DNA of 32,844 nucleotides from JAVVSK01 sp036654235 (lineage in GTDB: Bacteria; Bacillota; Clostridia; Christensenellales; CAG-138). The DNA lies in NCBI GenBank assembly GCA_036654235.1, contig JAVVSK010000019.1, positions 1 to 32,844 on the forward strand, written 5' to 3'. Below the pieces are notes generated by a model. The model saw nothing but the letters and a program-made list of their open reading frames with translations, did no database searches and was not told where the DNA came from. Positions 31,598 to 32,844 of the stretch are shown here, one piece after another (within the stretch, counting starts at the first letter, position 1; each line of letters starts with the position of its first letter). A program made the position numbers and the translations under genes.

Positions 31598-32524
31598 TTA
31601 CGGGAGTTCGCCCCAACTATGCATATCCTCGGGAAAATCTATAAATATATCCTTCGTAGAATTAATTGTCGTTACAATATCGCAGCTCATCTTCGTCTGA
31701 TAATCGTCCCATTTAAGGTTGAGAACGAAGCTAAGTCTTTCTTCTAAAATTTCATACGTATTAGCGTCTACCTTCATTCCCATAGTATAGCTGTCAACGT
31801 TGAAATAGGGAAGACTCGCATAAAGCTCCGGGAAGATGGATAGAGGCGTTTGAACGTAATCCTTCGCGGCAACGATACCGACATCTACTTTTAGCTCGCG
31901 AACATCTCCAACGCGCGTCATAATAAACTTCTCGGCTAGGTTAGGGTTTCTTAAAATATATTGAGGACAAAGTATACTGCTTTGATAAAGTAAAAATACC
32001 CAATCCGCCGTTTTTTTTGACTTTTCACCGTTCATATCGGTATATAACATTCCGTCGTCATAATATGAAAAATAATCCGCATTCACCCCGTCGATAGTTG
32101 AGATATAGTGCATCGCTATATCTTGTGTTTCGGTTGTATTTCCATAGCTAACCCTATAATTTACGCACTGATAATCGTGTATCTTTGTCCCTTTATAATC
32201 ATAGTTTATATCGTAATTCACGGTAAAATCCGCACCCATGTTTTCAGCGGCTTTTTGAACCGCCGCCGCGTAAACGTCTATCGGCTTTAAACGCCATAAA
32301 AACGGATCAAAAATCCAAACATACCCAATTATCAATATAAGAACAATAATAGCTAAGACCCGCGCTATACGAACGGGGAGAGTCTTTTTTCTATAGAGTA
32401 TTGATGCTTCGGCGTAGCTATCCGCAACTTCCGGGATATCTATAATTGATTCCTCGTTGTTTCTCCTTGACTTATCAACGACTTCGTCTTTTTTTGCTCC
32501 GCGTTTTTTGCAGTTTCTTTTCAT
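31598..32524 (-). CDS. Membrane-anchored protein of unknown function
   Basis: A 308-residue protein. A charged cytoplasmic N-terminus of about 50 residues (KKRGAKK... and an acidic stretch) precedes one membrane helix at about 52-72 (ARVLAIIVLILIIGYVWIF). The remaining 235 residues would lie outside, and are rich in Tyr, Asp and Asn with beta-strand character. The outer part is reminiscent of lipoprotein-type beta sheets that bind lipids or wall polymers (repeated YxxxVNYDINYDY and TYEILEERLSF patterns), but I cannot name a family. The frame is open to 32578, but ATG 32524 has GGGAGG 5 bases upstream. It stands alone. Confidence 0.7.
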   Translation of the reverse strand: MKRNCKKRGAKKDEVVDKSRRNNEESIIDIPEVADSYAEASILYRKKTLPVRIARVLAIIVLILIIGYVWIFDPFLWRLKPIDVYAAAVQKAAENMGADFTVNYDINYDYKGTKIHDYQCVNYRVSYGNTTETQDIAMHYISTIDGVNADYFSYYDDGMLYTDMNGEKSKKTADWVFLLYQSSILCPQYILRNPNLAEKFIMTRVGDVRELKVDVGIVAAKDYVQTPLSIFPELYASLPYFNVDSYTMGMKVDANTYEILEERLSFVLNLKWDDYQTKMSCDIVTTINSTKDIFIDFPEDMHSWGELP

Positions 32525-32641
32525 GTATCCTCCCAAAAATATATATATATAATGTTTCATTCCGGTTAGCATCGACAATAGTTTAATCTAAAACAGCCGC
32601 TACGAATAATGAGCTGTTATTTTGCCTACCTCATTACAATT

Positions 32642-32844
32642 CTAAGCCAACGCTTCAAGCAGACCTTCCCATATGCCTTTGAAGCGATGGTTAACATGCA
32701 TTATTCGAATTCCCGTAGTCCGGTGGTAGAATGCGCAATGGCGCGCCTGCGCGAAGAATCCAAAACACTGAATTAATTAATCTGCGGTTATCTTGCGCAT
32801 TCCCGCCCCATCTACCTTTTTCCACGAGTAGATGCGGTTCTAAT
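32642..32844 (-). pseudogene. IS5-family transposase fragment, degraded
   Basis: Reading in from the right edge on the minus strand gives the N-terminal part of an IS5-type transposase: EPHLLVEKGRWGGNAQDNRR, then SVFWILRAGAPLRILPPDYGN. This matches the usual pattern (EPLLP..GR...DNR...VLWILRTGAPWRDLPPDYGN). The frame stops at 32691. In another frame the next conserved block, HRFKGIWEGLLEALA (32689-32642), follows with the usual intervening residues missing, then a stop. It is thus frameshifted, internally deleted and truncated, with no terminal repeats visible. The 5' end lies outside the window. Its GC content is higher than its surroundings, as expected for a horizontally acquired element. 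Confidence 0.85.

Noticed and set aside
32609..32776. 55-codon plus-strand frame that looks coding
   Set aside because: It is the antisense of the IS5-type transposase remnant, which explains the base composition; no ribosome binding site.

Overview
The window looks like a chromosomal stretch from an AT-rich, low-GC Gram-positive bacterium of the Clostridia. The evidence is a class D-type sortase with a candidate substrate, a VanW-family lipoprotein, a dockerin protein, the darA-holB-ricT gene order, AGGAGG-type ribosome binding sites, several TTG starts, and proteins of the DUF6320, DUF975 and SdpI families. I see no rRNA, tRNA, CRISPR array, prophage or intact insertion sequence. Species cannot be fixed from the sequence alone.

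Layout. 1-149 is the 5' end of a lipoprotein gene leaving the window on the minus strand, followed by about 1 kb with no intact gene but with a possible decayed membrane-protein gene. 1174-5728 (+) is a likely operon: HSL-type alpha/beta hydrolase, condensation-fold acyltransferase, zinc-ribbon membrane protein (DUF6320 type), a 31-residue membrane peptide and an extended SDR/epimerase. It ends at a strong bidirectional terminator. 5837-13418 (-) holds three envelope-related units: a secreted propeller/cohesin-like/dockerin protein, a FeoA-FeoB fusion with a downstream ComEC-like metallo-beta-lactamase lipoprotein, and a VanW lipoprotein. 13855-14283 is a frameshifted pyridoxamine-phosphate-oxidase-like pseudogene.

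14488-18534 (+) is leuS-pyrG, then a DUF308/HdeD-like membrane protein (-). 19571-21971 (+) is a sortase locus: a secreted protein with a sorting-signal-like tail, a decayed duplicate of that tail, the sortase, and a membrane protein overlapping it. An HD-domain protein and an SdpI-family protein follow. glgB (-) and rpmE (+) diverge, and a DUF975 membrane protein follows. 26534-29381 (-) is a housekeeping operon, darA-holB-ricT-truA. rny (+) and an unknown membrane-anchored protein (-) converge on a terminator. The right edge holds a degraded IS5-type transposase fragment.

Most genes are core or ordinary accessory functions. The parts most worth follow-up are the sortase locus with its non-canonical VQTG motif and duplicated tail, the FeoA-FeoB fusion with a Cys-rich linker, the acyl-transfer cluster, the protein carrying both a cohesin-like and a dockerin module, and three or four decayed genes. 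I do not see a clear wholly new system; the sortase locus is the closest candidate. All family assignments come from reading motifs, not from searches.
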